Assembly: GCF_000745315.1 (NCBI RefSeq)
Contig: NZ_JQNQ01000001.1
Location: 3,534,001-3,598,000 of the forward strand
DNA length: 64,000 bases
Direction: 5' to 3'
Source of the DNA: Salegentibacter sp. Hel_I_6
GTDB taxonomy: Bacteria > Bacteroidota > Bacteroidia > Flavobacteriales > Flavobacteriaceae
The translations under genes were made by a program, and so were the position numbers. Numbering within the stretch: position 1 is the first letter of the stretch; the number at the start of each line of letters is the position of its first letter. The notes beneath the pieces are model-generated. The model searched no databases and was not told where the DNA came from. It worked only from the letters and a program-made list of their open reading frames with translations. Shown here piece after piece: positions 41,771-50,205 of this stretch.

Positions 41771-43627
41771 ATGAAAAAAATACTAATCACTTTAATTCTC
41801 TTCACCGGTTTAACCGGGTTTGCGCAAATAGAACGCGTAGAGCCGCCAAACTGGTGGACGGGTTTTGAAGAAACCGAACTCCAGTTAATGGTTTACGGCG
41901 AAAATATTGGAAATGCCACCCCGAATATCGATTATCCGGGTGTTAGCATTGAAAATGTTGAAAAAGCCGATAGTCCGAATTACCTGTTTATCGATTTGCA
42001 AATCGGGCAGGCCAAAGCGGGAACCTTTGACATTGTTTTTGAAATGGAAGAGGGTTCAGAAGAAATTTATAAATATGAATTAAAGGAGCGCGAAAAACCT
42101 GCATCAGAATATGTAGGTTTTGATAATACCGATGCGATTTATCTCATCACACCGGACAGATTTGCGAATGGAGATAAATCTAATGACAGCTTTGATTACT
42201 TAAATGAAAAGACCAAAAATCGCGAAGATGATTATGGCCGCCACGGGGGTGATATCCGCGGGATCATCAATCATTTAGATTATATAGATGATCTGGGTTT
42301 TACCGCTATTTGGCCTTCGCCTTTAGTGATTAACGATATGAAATCGGGTTCTTATCATGGTTACGCAATGACCGATTTTTATAAGGTAGATCCGCGGTTT
42401 GGAACTCTAGAAGAATATAGGGAATTGGCCGATAAAGCTGCCGATCGTGGAATAAAACTGGTTATGGATCAGGTGGCTAATCACGCCGGCGTTGAGCATT
42501 GGTGGATGGAGGATTTACCTTTTGATAACTGGATCAACTTCCAGGAGAAATTTGAAAATGGAGAAGATCTGGTATATTCCAATCACCGTAGAACCACCAA
42601 CCAGGATTTATACGCTTCAGAAACCGATAAAAAAGGAATGACTGAAGGCTGGTTTGTAGAAACCATGCCCGATCTAAACCAGGAAAATCCGTTTATGGCC
42701 AAATATCTTATTCAGAATAGTATTTGGTGGATTGAAACTCTTGGTTTAGGAGGAATTCGGCAGGATACTTATCCATATCCCGATAAAGCATTTATGAGTG
42801 ATTGGGCGGGAGCAATTATGGCCGAATATCCAAACTTTAATATTGTAGGCGAGGAGTGGAGTTTAAATCCATTACTTATTCGTTACTGGCAGGATGGTGT
42901 GGATAATGGATATGATTCTAACCTAAAATCCACGATGGATTTCGCGATGCAGGAAAAAATTGTAACCGGCTTAAAAGCTGATGAAACCTGGGGTACCGGG
43001 CTTGTAGAGATTTACGAGGGCTTAGCCAACGATTTCGCGTATGCCGATCCTGAAAATATAATGATTTTCCCCGATAATCACGATAAAAGCCGAATCTACA
43101 CCCAACTTGGAGAAGATGTAGCCAAAACTAAGATGACGGTGGCTTATATGGCCGTTTTGCCAAGAATTTTCCAAATGTATTACGGTACCGAAATTTTAAT
43201 GGACGATACCGAAAATCCTGGTGATCATGGTTTAATTAGAACCGAATTCCCCGGCGGTTGGGACGATAGCGAAGTGAATGCTTTTACTGGTGAAGGACTT
43301 TCAGAAGAAAAGGCTGAGATGCAGGAATTCGTTAAAAAAGTGATGAATTATCGCAAAAACAGCGAGGCAATCCATTCAGGAGAAACCAAACATTTTGCTC
43401 CGGAAGACGGTACCTACTTAATTACCCGAAAAGCAGGGGATGAGATTATAGTGCTTATTCTGAATAAAAACAAAGAGGCGGTTAATTTGGATTTGGAACG
43501 TTTCAGTGAATTGAACTTAGAAGGAAAAAGCTTTAAAAATCTAATTTCAGAAGAAAACTTTATGTGGGAAGATTCTTTAGAACTACCTGAAGAAGGTGTT
43601 TACTTTTTTACTACTAAAATGGAGTAA
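41771..43627 (+). CDS. Periplasmic GH13 amylase (neopullulanase/cyclomaltodextrinase-like, SusA role)
   Basis: A 618-residue protein with a Sec signal peptide (about 1-18, ending GFAQ). The N-terminal domain (about 20-110) opens with IERVEPPNWWTGF, the cyclomaltodextrinase N-terminal domain. The GH13 barrel contains YLITPDRFANGD, VMDQVANHAG, GLGGIRQDTYPYPDKAFM (nucleophile D), IVGEEWSLNP (acid/base E) and FPDNHDKSR (third D). A C-terminal cyclomaltodextrinase-like domain ends the chain. It should cut imported maltodextrins into maltose and glucose in the periplasm, like Bacteroides SusA. Confidence 0.93.
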   Translation: MKKILITLILFTGLTGFAQIERVEPPNWWTGFEETELQLMVYGENIGNATPNIDYPGVSIENVEKADSPNYLFIDLQIGQAKAGTFDIVFEMEEGSEEIYKYELKEREKPASEYVGFDNTDAIYLITPDRFANGDKSNDSFDYLNEKTKNREDDYGRHGGDIRGIINHLDYIDDLGFTAIWPSPLVINDMKSGSYHGYAMTDFYKVDPRFGTLEEYRELADKAADRGIKLVMDQVANHAGVEHWWMEDLPFDNWINFQEKFENGEDLVYSNHRRTTNQDLYASETDKKGMTEGWFVETMPDLNQENPFMAKYLIQNSIWWIETLGLGGIRQDTYPYPDKAFMSDWAGAIMAEYPNFNIVGEEWSLNPLLIRYWQDGVDNGYDSNLKSTMDFAMQEKIVTGLKADETWGTGLVEIYEGLANDFAYADPENIMIFPDNHDKSRIYTQLGEDVAKTKMTVAYMAVLPRIFQMYYGTEILMDDTENPGDHGLIRTEFPGGWDDSEVNAFTGEGLSEEKAEMQEFVKKVMNYRKNSEAIHSGETKHFAPEDGTYLITRKAGDEIIVLILNKNKEAVNLDLERFSELNLEGKSFKNLISEENFMWEDSLELPEEGVYFFTTKME

Positions 43628-43633
43628 CCTAAA

Positions 43634-43849
43634 TCCTGCGAGGTTTTCAAAACCTCGTAGGTATGTAGAAAAAGGAAAACCTACAATGTTTTAGAAACCT
43701 TGCAGGAATAAAAATATAGGGCACGTCAAGCTGAACCTGCCCGTCCATTCAGGCGGGCTTGTTTCAGACTTTATCCCGAATTTACTTCGGGGTTCTAATA
43801 TGATTTTAAATTCAAACATGTTAGATCCTGAAACGAGTTCAGGATGACG
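43634..43849. repeat. Cluster of dispersed palindromic repeats
   Basis: Two units of the AAACCT/AGGTTT class (43635-43664 and 43676-43710, facing each other), then an element bounded by CGTCA (43725) and TGACG (43849) with an inner hairpin GCCCGTCCATTCAGGCGGGC and a TCCCGAATTTACTTCGGGG palindrome. No coding potential. Confidence 0.7.
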
Positions 43850-43899
43850 TTTAAAGAAAGACTAATGGAAAAACTAAATTTCAACTAAAATAAATAAAA

Positions 43900-45336
43900 A
43901 TGAAAAAAACACTAATAATGCTGCTGGCTTTTACGGCCTTATTTTCCTGTAAAGAGAACGAAAAACAAGAGCAGCCAGAACAGCAAGAAAAGCAAACTAT
44001 AGAACCGGTTTCTAACGATGCCCTGGAATCAGCGGTGATTTACGAAGCAAATATTCGCCAGTATTCACCGGAAGGAACTTTTAATGCCTTTACAGAAGAT
44101 ATTCCACAGTTAAAAGAACTGGGTGTAAAAGTGATTTGGTTAATGCCTATTTACCCGATATCTATGAAAAATAGAAAAGCAACCGGCGATCTTTCAGTAG
44201 AAGATATTGAAGATCCGGAAGAAAGAGAGAAGTACCTTGGTAGTTATTACGCGATTTCAGATTATACCGATGTTAACCCTGAATTCGGAAACTTTGAGGA
44301 TTTTGAAAACCTGGTAGAAACCGCTCACGAAAACGGAATTTATGTGATTTTGGATTGGGTGGCTAACCATACCGGTTGGGATCACAAGTGGATTGAGGAA
44401 AAACCTGAATATTACCATAAAAATGAGGACGGAGAAGTTACAGATCCTATAAACCCTGCAACCGGGGAATCCTGGGGCTGGACAGATGTTGCTCACCTAA
44501 ATTTTGAAAATGAAGAGCTTCACAAGGCAATGGGTGAAGAAATGAAGTTTTGGGTAGAAAAATATGATGTAGACGGGTTTAGAGCCGATGTTGCCGGGGA
44601 AGTTCCTACCGAATTTTGGGAAAGCATTGTGCCGCAATTAAAAGATATAAAACCTGTGTTCATGTTAGCCGAGTCAGAAGACAAAGATCTTTTTGAAAAT
44701 GCTTTTGATATGGGCTACAACTGGGAAGGTCACCATATTATGAACGAAATGGCGCAGGGTAATAAAACTCCAAAAGATTGGGACGCTTATATGCAGAAAA
44801 TAGATACCACTTACCAGGAGGATGATTATTTGATGAATTTCGTGACCAACCACGATGAAAATTCCTGGAATGGAACGGTAAAGGAAAGAATGGGAGATGC
44901 TTCAGAAACTATGATGGCGCTTACCTACACCTTGCCGGGAATGCCGCTCATTTACAGTGGGCAGGAATATGATATGGATAAAAGGCTTTTATTCTTCGAA
45001 AAAGATACTATCCCTAAAGAAAAAGGAAAAGTATGGCCATTACTGGAGAAACTTGGGAAATTGAAGAACGAAAACAAAGCCCTTCACGGCGCAAAAGAAG
45101 CAGCTTCTTATGAAAATATAGAAACTTCAGAAGAAGAAAAAATTCTGGCTTTCAAAAGGGAAAAAGAGGGGGCTGAGTTAATTTACATAGCTAATATGAG
45201 CGATGAGAAAACCAGTTTCAGTATAAAAATAGATGGAGATTTTGAAGATTATTTATCGGGTGAGACGATAGAAATTTCAGAAGATAAAAATATGGATTTG
45301 GATCCATGGCAATACTTTATCTTAATAAATAAGTAA
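43900..45336 (+). CDS. GH13 alpha-amylase-family lipoprotein
   Basis: A 478-residue lipoprotein (signal ends ALFSC) with a glutamine/glutamate-rich linker. GH13 regions: VIYEANIRQYSPEG at the barrel start, VILDWVANHTGWDH, VDGFRADVAGEVP (nucleophile D), FMLAESEDKDLF (acid/base E), FVTNHDENSW (third D). A short C-terminal beta domain follows. It differs from the two other amylases here and resembles glucosidase/maltogenic branches; the lipid anchor places it in the periplasm or outer membrane. It probably completes breakdown to small maltodextrins. Last gene before a strong terminator. Confidence 0.9.
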   Translation: MKKTLIMLLAFTALFSCKENEKQEQPEQQEKQTIEPVSNDALESAVIYEANIRQYSPEGTFNAFTEDIPQLKELGVKVIWLMPIYPISMKNRKATGDLSVEDIEDPEEREKYLGSYYAISDYTDVNPEFGNFEDFENLVETAHENGIYVILDWVANHTGWDHKWIEEKPEYYHKNEDGEVTDPINPATGESWGWTDVAHLNFENEELHKAMGEEMKFWVEKYDVDGFRADVAGEVPTEFWESIVPQLKDIKPVFMLAESEDKDLFENAFDMGYNWEGHHIMNEMAQGNKTPKDWDAYMQKIDTTYQEDDYLMNFVTNHDENSWNGTVKERMGDASETMMALTYTLPGMPLIYSGQEYDMDKRLLFFEKDTIPKEKGKVWPLLEKLGKLKNENKALHGAKEAASYENIETSEEEKILAFKREKEGAELIYIANMSDEKTSFSIKIDGDFEDYLSGETIEISEDKNMDLDPWQYFILINK

Positions 45337-45354
45337 TAAATTTACTAAAATAGT

Positions 45355-45384
45355 AAAAACAGCCCTCTCAAAAGGGCTGTTTTT
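45355..45384 (+). terminator. Strong intrinsic terminator closing the maltose operon
   Basis: A perfect 12-bp stem, AAAAACAGCCCT (45355-45366) with AGGGCTGTTTTT (45373-45384), loop 6 nt and T run. Confidence 0.92.
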
Positions 45385-45394
45385 GTTAGTTATC

Positions 45395-45414
45395 AACCGA
45401 AAACGTTTTAGTTT
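45395..45414. promoter_or_regulatory. LacI-type operator upstream of pfkA
   Basis: CAACCGAAAACGTTTTAGTT is nearly symmetric about ACGT and shares CGAAAACGTTT with the susC site (35598-35615). It lies between the terminator and pfkA, so pfkA-gapA may belong to the alpha-glucan regulon. Confidence 0.65.
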
Positions 45415-45460
45415 TTTAGGAAATTAGGTTATATTGTAAAATTGGAATAGCTTTGGGCTA

Positions 45461-46447
45461 ATGGCGAAAAAAATTAATAAAATTGCAGTTTTAACATCTG
45501 GAGGTGATGCCCCTGGAATGAACGCTGCTATTAGGGCGGTTGTTAGATCCTGTTCTTACTATAACCTGGAGTGTGTGGGTGTTTACCGAGGCTACCAGGG
45601 ACTTATAGAAGCAGATTTTGAAGCGCTTACCGCAAGATCTGTTAGAAACATCATTAATAAAGGTGGAACTTTTCTAAAATCTTCCCGATCTGAAGAATTT
45701 AAAACCGAAGAAGGAAGGGCGAAAGCTCATAAAAATCTTACCGATGCTGGCGTAGACGCTTTGGTAGTTATTGGTGGAGATGGAACTTTTACCGGTGGAC
45801 TTTATTTTAATAGAGAATTTGATTTTCCTATTGTAGGAATTCCCGCAACTATAGATAACGATATTAACGGTACCGATTATACCTTGGGTTACGACACCGC
45901 TTTAAATACGGTGGTGGAAGCCATAGATAAGATTCGGGATACCGCAAGTTCTCATAACCGCTTATTTTTAATTGAGGTTATGGGTCGGGATGCAGGTGAT
46001 ATTGCTTTAAATAGTGGTATTGGTGCAGGAGCCGAAGAAATATTACTTCCGGAAGAAGACCAGGGAATTCAGCGTATGATGGATTCTTTGGAAAAAAGTA
46101 AGAAATCCGGAAAAACCTCCAGTATTATCGTGGTGGCTGAAGGTGAAAAGAGCGGAAAAAATATTTTTCAGTTAGCTGAATTTATCTCGCAAAGCCACAA
46201 AGAATATGACATTAGAGTCTCTGTGCTGGGTCATATTCAAAGAGGAGGTTCTCCAAGTTGTTTTGATCGTGTTCTGGCCAGTAAACTTGGTGTTGGTGCG
46301 GTTGAAGCATTAACCGATGGTAAAACCAATATCATGGTAGGTGTACACCACCAAAAAGTGGTGCACGTACCTTTGGAAACTGCTTTAAAAGAAGACAGGG
46401 AATTTGATCAAGAATTGAGAAGGGTGGCAAACATCACTTCCGTGTAA
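45461..46447 (+). CDS. pfkA: 6-phosphofructokinase
   Basis: A 328-residue ATP-dependent PFK. Motifs: LTSGGDAPGMNAAIRAVVR (ATP loop), VIGGDGTFTGGL, GIPATIDNDINGTDYTLGYD (catalytic aspartate), LIEVMGRDAGDIAL, and LGHIQRGGSPSCFDRVLAS near the end. It makes fructose 1,6-bisphosphate in glycolysis. It is followed 19 bp later by gapA and preceded by a LacI-like operator, which links it to the maltose operon just upstream. Confidence 0.97.
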   Translation: MAKKINKIAVLTSGGDAPGMNAAIRAVVRSCSYYNLECVGVYRGYQGLIEADFEALTARSVRNIINKGGTFLKSSRSEEFKTEEGRAKAHKNLTDAGVDALVVIGGDGTFTGGLYFNREFDFPIVGIPATIDNDINGTDYTLGYDTALNTVVEAIDKIRDTASSHNRLFLIEVMGRDAGDIALNSGIGAGAEEILLPEEDQGIQRMMDSLEKSKKSGKTSSIIVVAEGEKSGKNIFQLAEFISQSHKEYDIRVSVLGHIQRGGSPSCFDRVLASKLGVGAVEALTDGKTNIMVGVHHQKVVHVPLETALKEDREFDQELRRVANITSV

Positions 46448-46466
46448 AATTTTTAAAATTTAAATT

Positions 46467-47465
46467 ATGAGTACAAAAATTGGAATTAATGGTTTTGGCC
46501 GAATTGGACGTATCGCGTTTAGAATCGCGGCTGAAAAGAGTGACGTAGAAGTTGTAGCAATAAACGATTTACTGGATGTTGATCATTTGGCTTATTTGCT
46601 GAAGTATGATTCTGTTCACGGTAGATTTAAAGGAGATGTTTCTGTAAAAGACGGAAATCTTGTAGTGAATGGTAAAAACATTCGTATTACAGCAGAGAAA
46701 AATCCGGAAGACCTGAAGTGGGGAGATGTTGGAGTAGACGTTGTAGTAGATTGTACCGGAATTTTCAAAGAAAAGGATAGCGCTAGCGCACACCTTAAAG
46801 CAGGAGCTAAGAAAGTTGTAATTTCTGCACCTTCTAAAACTGCACCTATGTTTGTAATGGGTGTGAATCACCAGGATGTAAAACCAGAAGATACTATAGT
46901 TTCTAATGCTTCTTGTACTACCAACTGTCTTGCACCACTTGCAAAAGTGATAGATGATGAGTTCGGACTTGTTGAAGGTTTAATGACCACGGTTCACGCA
47001 ACTACAGCTACTCAGCTAACTGTAGATGGCCCATCAGCAAAAGATTTTAGAGGAGGTAGAAGTGCTCTTATGAATATTATTCCTTCTTCAACCGGTGCAG
47101 CTGTAGCTGTAGGAAAAGTAATTCCTAAATTAGACGGGAAACTTACCGGGATGGCTTTTAGAGTACCAACTGCTGATGTTTCTGTAGTAGACCTTACGGT
47201 TAAGACTGAGAAGTCTGTAAGTTACGATCAGGTTAAGGCTGCTTTTAAGAAAGCTTCTGAAGGTTCCTATAAAGGAGTGATTTCTTATACAGAGGATGCA
47301 GTAGTTTCTCAGGATTTCGTATCAGATGCACACACGTGTAACTTTGATGCCGATGCTGGAATCGCACTTAACGATAATTTTTTCAAATTAATTGCTTGGT
47401 ATGATAACGAATATGGTTATTCTGCTAAGCTTTTAGAATTGGCAGCACACGTTAATTCAATTTAA
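46467..47465 (+). CDS. gapA: Glyceraldehyde-3-phosphate dehydrogenase, type I
   Basis: A 332-residue enzyme. INGFGRIGRIAFR is the NAD-binding loop; the active-site cysteine is in SNASCTTNCLAPL (about residue 150); the partner histidine lies in VHATTATQ. GGRSALMNIIPSSTGAA and WYDNEYGYSAK close the family pattern. Oxidises glyceraldehyde 3-phosphate in glycolysis. Probably co-transcribed with pfkA. Confidence 0.97.
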   Translation: MSTKIGINGFGRIGRIAFRIAAEKSDVEVVAINDLLDVDHLAYLLKYDSVHGRFKGDVSVKDGNLVVNGKNIRITAEKNPEDLKWGDVGVDVVVDCTGIFKEKDSASAHLKAGAKKVVISAPSKTAPMFVMGVNHQDVKPEDTIVSNASCTTNCLAPLAKVIDDEFGLVEGLMTTVHATTATQLTVDGPSAKDFRGGRSALMNIIPSSTGAAVAVGKVIPKLDGKLTGMAFRVPTADVSVVDLTVKTEKSVSYDQVKAAFKKASEGSYKGVISYTEDAVVSQDFVSDAHTCNFDADAGIALNDNFFKLIAWYDNEYGYSAKLLELAAHVNSI

Positions 47466-47478
47466 TATTTTATTTTAG

Positions 47479-47541
47479 AGCCTGAAGAAAGTTACGCTTA
47501 GGTTATTTTTAATCTTTTTAGCGCTTTCTTCAGGCTTTTTA
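47479..47541 (+). terminator. Terminator after gapA
   Basis: AGCCTGAAGAAAG (47479-47491) pairs perfectly with CTTTCTTCAGGCT (47524-47536), followed by TTTTT. The 32-nt loop is long for an intrinsic terminator, but the 13-bp stem and T run are clear. Confidence 0.75.
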
Positions 47542-47562
47542 ATTTAAATTATATTCACACAC

Positions 47563-48423
47563 ATGATATTAATAGCGGACGGTGGCTCAACAAAATGTGA
47601 CTGGATTTTACTTAGTGAAAAAGGGGAAGAATTACTTAGAACCCGCACCAAAGGATTAAATCCGGCAGTATTTCCTGAAGTAGTACTGGAACAAAGAGTT
47701 GAAGAAAATGCCGATTTAAGGGAAGTAAAGGATAAAGTAGAACGCGTGCACTTCTATGGTGCAGGTTGTGGTACCGAAACTCCTAAGAAATTATTGGAAG
47801 GGATTTTTACAAATTTCTTTACTAATGTAGAAGAAGTTATAATTCTTGAAGATATGGTGGCTGCGGTATATGCTGCCACTACAGAACCCGGAATTGTTTG
47901 TATTCTTGGTACCGGTTCTAATAGTTGTTACTTTGACGGGAAAGACATACACCAGGCCGTTTATTCTCTGGGTTATATTCTTATGGATGAAGCCAGTGGA
48001 AACTACTTCGGAAAAAGACTTATAAGAGATTACTACTATAAAAGAATGCCCCCGGAACTAGCAGAAGAATTTGGTGCAAAGTATAACATGGAATCTGATG
48101 AGATCAAGAAGAATCTTTATCGCAAAGAGAATCCAAATACTTATCTCGCCTCTTTTGCTGAATTTATTTTTGCCAACGAAAGAAATGGCTATTTCTATAA
48201 ATTAGTTCACGAAGGTATTACAGATTTTATGCACTCCCGAGTAATGTGTTACAAACAGGCACAAAATACACCGGTTCATTTTATTGGTACCATTGCTTAT
48301 TTTAGCGAAGATATTATTCGTGCAGTGGCCCAACCTTATGGGATAGAAATTGGGAATATTGTTCGTAGACCAATTGATGCACTAATAGAATATTACAGAA
48401 AAGAAGTGCTTATTGCTAAATAG
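47563..48423 (+). CDS. BadF/BadG-type kinase (N-acetylglucosamine kinase-like)
   Basis: A 286-residue ASKHA-fold ATPase. LIADGGSTKCDWILL is the phosphate-1 motif, CILGTGSNSCYFDG the phosphate-2/adenosine region, and LGYILMDEASGNYFGKRLI is typical of the N-acetylglucosamine/glucosamine kinase group in Bacteroidota. Likely phosphorylates an amino sugar in the cytoplasm. It lies after the gapA terminator and so is its own unit, 49 bp before comM. Confidence 0.85.
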   Translation: MILIADGGSTKCDWILLSEKGEELLRTRTKGLNPAVFPEVVLEQRVEENADLREVKDKVERVHFYGAGCGTETPKKLLEGIFTNFFTNVEEVIILEDMVAAVYAATTEPGIVCILGTGSNSCYFDGKDIHQAVYSLGYILMDEASGNYFGKRLIRDYYYKRMPPELAEEFGAKYNMESDEIKKNLYRKENPNTYLASFAEFIFANERNGYFYKLVHEGITDFMHSRVMCYKQAQNTPVHFIGTIAYFSEDIIRAVAQPYGIEIGNIVRRPIDALIEYYRKEVLIAK

Positions 48424-48472
48424 CTATAGTTTTTTATAAAATTTAGTACATTTAAGAAAACAAAATTCTTAG

Positions 48473-50011
48473 ATGCTTATTAAAGTTTACGGAAGTGCCG
48501 TATTTGGGGTAGAGGCAACTACAATTACTATTGAGGTAAACGTAGCAACCGGTATTGGATATCATTTGGTTGGTCTTCCAGATAATGCGGTTAGGGAAAG
48601 CAGTTTTAGAATTGCTGCAGCCCTTCAGAATAACAAGTATAAATTCCCAGGTAAGAAGATCATTGTCAATATGGCGCCGGCAGATCTTAGAAAAGAAGGA
48701 TCGGCTTACGATCTTAGTTTAAGTCTTGGAATCCTGGCCGCTTCAGGCCAAATAAAATCAGAAAATATATCAGATTATCTCATTATGGGTGAGCTTTCGT
48801 TAGACGGAAGCTTACAACCCATAAAAGGAGCATTACCCATTGCTATTAAAGCTAAGGAAGAAGGTTTTAAAGGTTTCATCCTTCCAAAGCAAAACGCAAA
48901 AGAAGCTGCTATAGTTAGCGGACTTGAAGTTTACGGAGTTGAAAATATCACAGAAGTAATTAACTTTTTTGATAAGGATGAAGCTTTGAAGAGAACAATA
49001 ATTAATACCCGTGAAGAATTCTATAAAAGTCTTGATCATCCAGAACATGATTTTGCCGATGTAAAGGGGCAGGAATCTATAAAACGCTGTATGGAAATTG
49101 CTGCGGCGGGCGGTCATAATATAATTCTTATTGGTCCGCCGGGAGCCGGGAAAACGATGTTGGCAAAACGTCTTCCCAGTATTTTACCACCAATGACTTT
49201 ACATGAAGCCCTGGAAACTACTAAAATTCATAGTGTTGTTGGGCGGGTAAAAGAACACGTGGGATTGATGTCGCAAAGACCTTTTAGAAGTCCGCATCAC
49301 ACAATTTCAGACGTAGCACTTGTCGGCGGTGGGGCGTATCCGCAACCGGGAGAAATTTCACTTTCGCATAACGGAGTTTTATTTCTCGATGAACTCCCGG
49401 AATTTAAGCGTGGTGTTTTAGAAGTAATGCGGCAACCTCTGGAAGACAGGGAGGTAACTATTTCCCGGGCTAAATTTACGGTGACTTATCCTTCCAGTTT
49501 TATGCTGGTAGCAAGTATGAATCCCAGCCCAAGCGGTTATTTTAACGATCCAGACGCTCCTGCATTTTCTTCTCCGGCAGAAATGCAACGTTATTTAGGT
49601 AAGATTAGTGGTCCGCTATTAGATAGGATAGATATTCATATTGAAGTCACTCCCGTGCCTTTTGAAAAACTTAGTGAAGAACGCCGTGGCGAAAGTAGCG
49701 TTGAAATTAGAAAGAGAGTGACTAAGGCGAGGCAGTTTCAAACCGAACGTTTCGCTGAATCTGATTCAGTGCATTATAACGCACAAATGAGTGTAAGGCA
49801 AATTCGTGAATTTTGTGCTTTAGATGAGGCTTCTAAAACTTTACTTAAAACCGCGATGGAGCGTTTAAATTTATCAGCCAGGGCCTATGATCGTATTCTT
49901 AAAGTTTCAAGAACTATAGCCGATTTAGAAAATTCAGAAAACATTAAAGGAAACCATATTAGCGAAGCTATCCAATACAGAAGCCTGGACCGGGATGGCT
50001 GGTTGGGATAA
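48473..50011 (+). CDS. comM: YifB/ComM-family Mg-chelatase-like AAA ATPase
   Basis: A 512-residue protein. The N-terminal domain (about 1-170) is ChlI-like, with VEVNVATGIGYHLVGLPDNA; the AAA+ core has Walker A GPPGAGKTMLAKRLPSILPP, Walker B NGVLFLDELPEF and RPFRSPHHTISDVALVGGG; the C-terminal Mg-chelatase domain has RAYDRILKVSRTIADLE. ComM is a hexameric helicase that helps branch migration during natural transformation. The first ATG fits the family start (MLIKVYGSAVFGVEA). Confidence 0.95.
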   Translation: MLIKVYGSAVFGVEATTITIEVNVATGIGYHLVGLPDNAVRESSFRIAAALQNNKYKFPGKKIIVNMAPADLRKEGSAYDLSLSLGILAASGQIKSENISDYLIMGELSLDGSLQPIKGALPIAIKAKEEGFKGFILPKQNAKEAAIVSGLEVYGVENITEVINFFDKDEALKRTIINTREEFYKSLDHPEHDFADVKGQESIKRCMEIAAAGGHNIILIGPPGAGKTMLAKRLPSILPPMTLHEALETTKIHSVVGRVKEHVGLMSQRPFRSPHHTISDVALVGGGAYPQPGEISLSHNGVLFLDELPEFKRGVLEVMRQPLEDREVTISRAKFTVTYPSSFMLVASMNPSPSGYFNDPDAPAFSSPAEMQRYLGKISGPLLDRIDIHIEVTPVPFEKLSEERRGESSVEIRKRVTKARQFQTERFAESDSVHYNAQMSVRQIREFCALDEASKTLLKTAMERLNLSARAYDRILKVSRTIADLENSENIKGNHISEAIQYRSLDRDGWLG

Positions 50012-50130
50012 TTTTCTTCTATTTTAAGTTAATTTTGATAATTTTGAAGGCAATATCGGTTTAAATATGTCAACTTTTAAATTTATATTTACTCGAGAAT
50101 TAACGCTACGAAATAGTTTACTTTGCAAAA

Positions 50131-50193
50131 ATGGAATTAAATAATTCATTTTCAATGCTAATGAAGAATTTGTTTCCGGCTCCAGTTTACTAA
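50131..50193 (+). CDS. Possible 20-codon upstream frame before the DUF2891 gene
   Basis: ATG at 50131 reads MELNNSFSMLMKNLFPAPVY and stops 13 bp before the DUF2891 gene. A TTACTTTGC sequence, close to the flavobacterial -7 box, lies just before it (about 50119-50127). It could be a leader peptide or chance. Confidence 0.25.
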   Translation: MELNNSFSMLMKNLFPAPVY

Positions 50194-50205
50194 GACCTAA
50201 TTACT

